From Flavobacteriales bacterium (GTDB taxonomy: Bacteria > Bacteroidota > Bacteroidia > Flavobacteriales_G > Salibacteraceae), in assembly GCA_018660685.1 (NCBI GenBank), contig JABJJW010000004.1:62001-126000 (forward strand): a stretch of DNA of 64,000 bases, written 5' to 3'. Position 1 is the stretch's first letter. The number at the start of each line of letters is the position of its first letter. Positions 61,916 to 64,000 of the stretch are shown here, in pieces. The notes under the pieces are model-generated. The model was given only the letters and a program-made list of their open reading frames with translations, searched no databases and was not told where the DNA came from. Position numbers and translations under genes: made by a program.

Positions 61916-63079
61916 CTATTTAATCAATTCTCTTGTAGTCGCTCTCGCTTCTCTATCTATTTCAATGTATTCATCCACGGATGGATGCTCTACTTTCTTT
62001 GTCTTTTGCATCGTTTCTTCAATGACCGCTTGGATCTGAAGAAACTTGATCTTATCATTTAAAAAGGCATCAACCGCGACTTCGTTGGCTGCGTTCAAAA
62101 CGCATGGCATCGAGCCACCTTCTTCCATCGCTTTAAAAGCTAGGGCGAGATTACCAAAGGTTTCTGTATCCGGTGCTTCAAATGTGAGCGACGGATAATC
62201 CATGAAGTTGAATCGGGGGAAATTGGCCGATAAACGGTTTGGATATGCAAGCGCGTATTGAATCGGCAACTTCATATCAGGCAATCCCATCTGAGCTTTC
62301 ATGCTGCCGTCTTCAAATTGAACGGCGCTGTGAATGATGCTTTGTGGATGAACAATGACGTCAATCTGCTCAGGCTTCAAGTTGAACAGCCACTTGGCTT
62401 CAATGACCTCCAACCCCTTGTTCATCATCGTAGCGGAGTCAATGGTGATCTTAGCGCCCATATCCCAATTCGGATGCTTGAGCGCTTGTGCCTTGGTTAC
62501 ATCTGCTAGGGTGGCGCGCGATCGGCCTCTGAATGGACCACCGGATGCGGTGAGGTAAATCTTCTCAATCTTATTGTGAAATTCTCCAGCCAAACATTGG
62601 AATATCGCGCTGTGCTCGGAGTCCACTGGATAGATGTTGACACCGCTTTCGCTCGCGGCCTTTGTGACCAGCTCACCGGCAACAACCAAGGTTTCTTTAT
62701 TGGCGAGTGCAATTTGCTTTCCTGCTGTAATTGCTTTCATCGTAGGACGAAGTCCTGCGAATCCGACTAAACCGGTGAGCACCATGTCGATGTCCTCCAT
62801 CTCAACGCATTGCTCTAGCGCATCAGCTCCTGCAAATACCTTGATTTCATCTTCCCAAAGCGCGTCTGAAACTTCTTTGTACTTGTCTTCATTAACGATG
62901 ACAACCGCGTTCGGCTTGTACTTTTTGGCTTGCTCGATGAGTAATTTGGAATTATTTCCCGCAGTAAGCAACTCCAGTGAGAAATGATCCTCTTGCTCAG
63001 ACAGAACGTCAAGAGCCTGAGTTCCAATGCTCCCAGTAGATCCAAGTATTGCTAATCCGCGTCTTTTTTCCTCACTCAT
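61916..63079 (-). CDS. dxr: 1-deoxy-D-xylulose-5-phosphate reductoisomerase
   Basis: A 387-residue enzyme of the MEP isoprenoid pathway that makes 2-C-methyl-D-erythritol 4-phosphate with NADPH and a divalent metal. Motifs include LGSTGSIGTQALDVL (nucleotide binding), LANKETLVVAGELV, the metal site PVDSEHSAIFQ, and LTASGGPFRG. The start is ATG 63079 (MSEEKRRGLAI); the frame is open to 63091. The stop abuts the rseP ATG, so both are translated together. Confidence 0.94.
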   Translation of the reverse strand: MSEEKRRGLAILGSTGSIGTQALDVLSEQEDHFSLELLTAGNNSKLLIEQAKKYKPNAVVIVNEDKYKEVSDALWEDEIKVFAGADALEQCVEMEDIDMVLTGLVGFAGLRPTMKAITAGKQIALANKETLVVAGELVTKAASESGVNIYPVDSEHSAIFQCLAGEFHNKIEKIYLTASGGPFRGRSRATLADVTKAQALKHPNWDMGAKITIDSATMMNKGLEVIEAKWLFNLKPEQIDVIVHPQSIIHSAVQFEDGSMKAQMGLPDMKLPIQYALAYPNRLSANFPRFNFMDYPSLTFEAPDTETFGNLALAFKAMEEGGSMPCVLNAANEVAVDAFLNDKIKFLQIQAVIEETMQKTKKVEHPSVDEYIEIDREARATTRELIK

Positions 63080-63123
63080 AAAGGGCTGCAAAGATGTGAG
63101 TTGATAACGAGATAGTTCGCGTA

Positions 63124-64000
63124 TTAACCAACTTTAAACTTGAAAAGTGAATCCGCGATTTTTCGGTCATTCGCCAAGCGCGGCAACTTGTTCTGTCCAC
63201 CCAGTTTTCCGATCGATTCCATGTAGGCATTAAACGCTCCGGAATTGACGTGCGTGATGATCAAGGATCGAAGAACACTCCCTTCAATTAGGTCTTTGTA
63301 ATAGCTGTTGAGCTCGCACATTTTTGCATCAAGCTGGACAGCGAACTCTCCTCCAACGTCCTTCGATGTCTCGACGAACCATTCGTGATACGGAAGTCCA
63401 TCTTCTGGATTCACTTGCGGCGCCACATGAAATTCATTGATCTCCACCTCAAGACTTTGAGCTACTTCCGTCATAGCCTTCTCTACTTCCTCTGCGATGA
63501 CGTGCTCGCCAAAGGCTGAAATGAAATGCTTGATCCTCCCGCTGACCACAATTCGATACGGTTCGGTCGAAACAAACTTGACCGTGTCACCAATCAGGTA
63601 ACCCCACAGACCGCTGCTCGTGTTAAGTACGATAGCGTAGTTCTTCCCTACTTCGACGTCCTTCAACGTTAGTCGCTCTGGGTTTTCATCGTGGATCTTG
63701 TCCAGCGAAATGAATTCATAGAAAATGCCAGCGTCCAGATTGAGCAGCATGCCTTCCTCCTTTTGTGAATCTTGGAACGCAATGAATCCTTCCGATGCTG
63801 GATAGGTTTCAATCGTGTCTACTCCGGGTCCAGTAAGTCTTTCGATGCTGGACTTGTATGGCTCGTAGTTCACCCCGCCGTGCGCAAAGACACTGAGATT
63901 GGGGTACAATTCTTTGATGGTTGATTTACCAGAACGAGCCAGCAGCTTTTCGTAGTACATCTGAATCCAAGGTGGAATTCCGCTGATGAGTCGCATGTCT
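63124..64000 (-). CDS. GH3-family (auxin-responsive promoter-like) protein, 5' end cut by the window
   Basis: About 292 residues of the C-terminal part of a GH3 acyl-acid-amido synthetase-like protein; the frame is open through the right window edge (family length about 500). Seen are ELYPNLSVFAHGGVNYEPYK, YPASEGFIAFQDS, the Gly-rich YAIVLNTSSGLWGYLIGDTVKF (in parts) and SAFGEHVIAEEVE, as in the adenylating-enzyme fold. GH3-like proteins of bacteria have no established function. It lies 45 bp upstream of dxr on the same strand. Confidence 0.88.
   Translation of the reverse strand, partial: DMRLISGIPPWIQMYYEKLLARSGKSTIKELYPNLSVFAHGGVNYEPYKSSIERLTGPGVDTIETYPASEGFIAFQDSQKEEGMLLNLDAGIFYEFISLDKIHDENPERLTLKDVEVGKNYAIVLNTSSGLWGYLIGDTVKFVSTEPYRIVVSGRIKHFISAFGEHVIAEEVEKAMTEVAQSLEVEINEFHVAPQVNPEDGLPYHEWFVETSKDVGGEFAVQLDAKMCELNSYYKDLIEGSVLRSLIITHVNSGAFNAYMESIGKLGGQNKLPRLANDRKIADSLFKFKVG

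Overview
The window comes from a member of the Bacteroidota, most likely a marine Flavobacteriales (Cryomorphaceae-like) bacterium. The evidence is the mix of families: a split two-gene transketolase, RNase Y beside ZapA, carboxypeptidase-regulatory-domain and TonB-dependent receptor genes, SBBP/PKD giant secreted proteins, DUF4294, DUF6580 and an AsmA family protein, many lipoproteins with an SSC/GGC lipobox, and A/T-rich spacers with TAnnTTTG-like -7 boxes in place of E. coli type promoters. No tRNA, rRNA, CRISPR array, insertion sequence or prophage is visible. The gene order is that of a chromosome core with scattered lineage-specific genes.

Layout. 1-2594: start of a giant secreted SBBP/PKD protein, cut by the window edge. 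2698-5911: split transketolase with a secreted von Willebrand A gene between the halves. 6073-7433: a scar where two convergent genes are joined and both have lost their 3' ends. 7612-12452: class III aminotransferase, pirin plus a cupin-like partner, a frameshifted SRAP gene, DUF6580 and AlkD-like genes. 12595-18775: an ABCG-type exporter, a hibernation factor, a WYL regulator with small membrane proteins, and a PKD/alpha-beta-hydrolase lipoprotein. 18918-19807: a three-gene membrane/HTH/small-protein operon behind a perfect inverted repeat. 19812-30031 is mostly minus strand: recN-fabI, then sucC, a secreted trypsin-like protease, a lipoprotein, an outer-membrane protein and accC, tightly overlapped. 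30111-38800: msrA, PhoD-like phosphatase, a TPR/outer-membrane pair, pepD, lgt, an FkbM methyltransferase and a thioesterase. 38872-43723: a DCC-family gene, a WbpP-like epimerase with an in-frame stop, rny, a likely 6S RNA and zapA. 43832-50052: M23 peptidase, TonB receptor cluster and lipB. 50045-60127: AsmA protein, lipoprotein, and a complete TetR-RND efflux operon. 60169-60542: a second scar joining the start of an ECF sigma gene to the end of a TonB receptor gene. 60593-64000: rseP, dxr and the 3' part of a GH3 family gene.

The genes serve central carbon and lipid metabolism (transketolase, SucC, AccC, FabI, Dxr, LipB), envelope building (LPS acyltransferase, Lgt, RseP, AsmA, M23 peptidase, TonB receptor), efflux, and DNA/RNA maintenance (RecN, AlkD, SRAP, RNase Y, HPF, 6S RNA). 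The notable feature of the window is decay: two deletion-type scars, two in-frame stops and one homopolymer frameshift within 64 kb. The best leads for something less described are the sucC-to-accC envelope module, the membrane/HTH/small-protein operon with its operator, the hydrolase lipoprotein lacking its nucleophile, and the RNA between zapA and rny.
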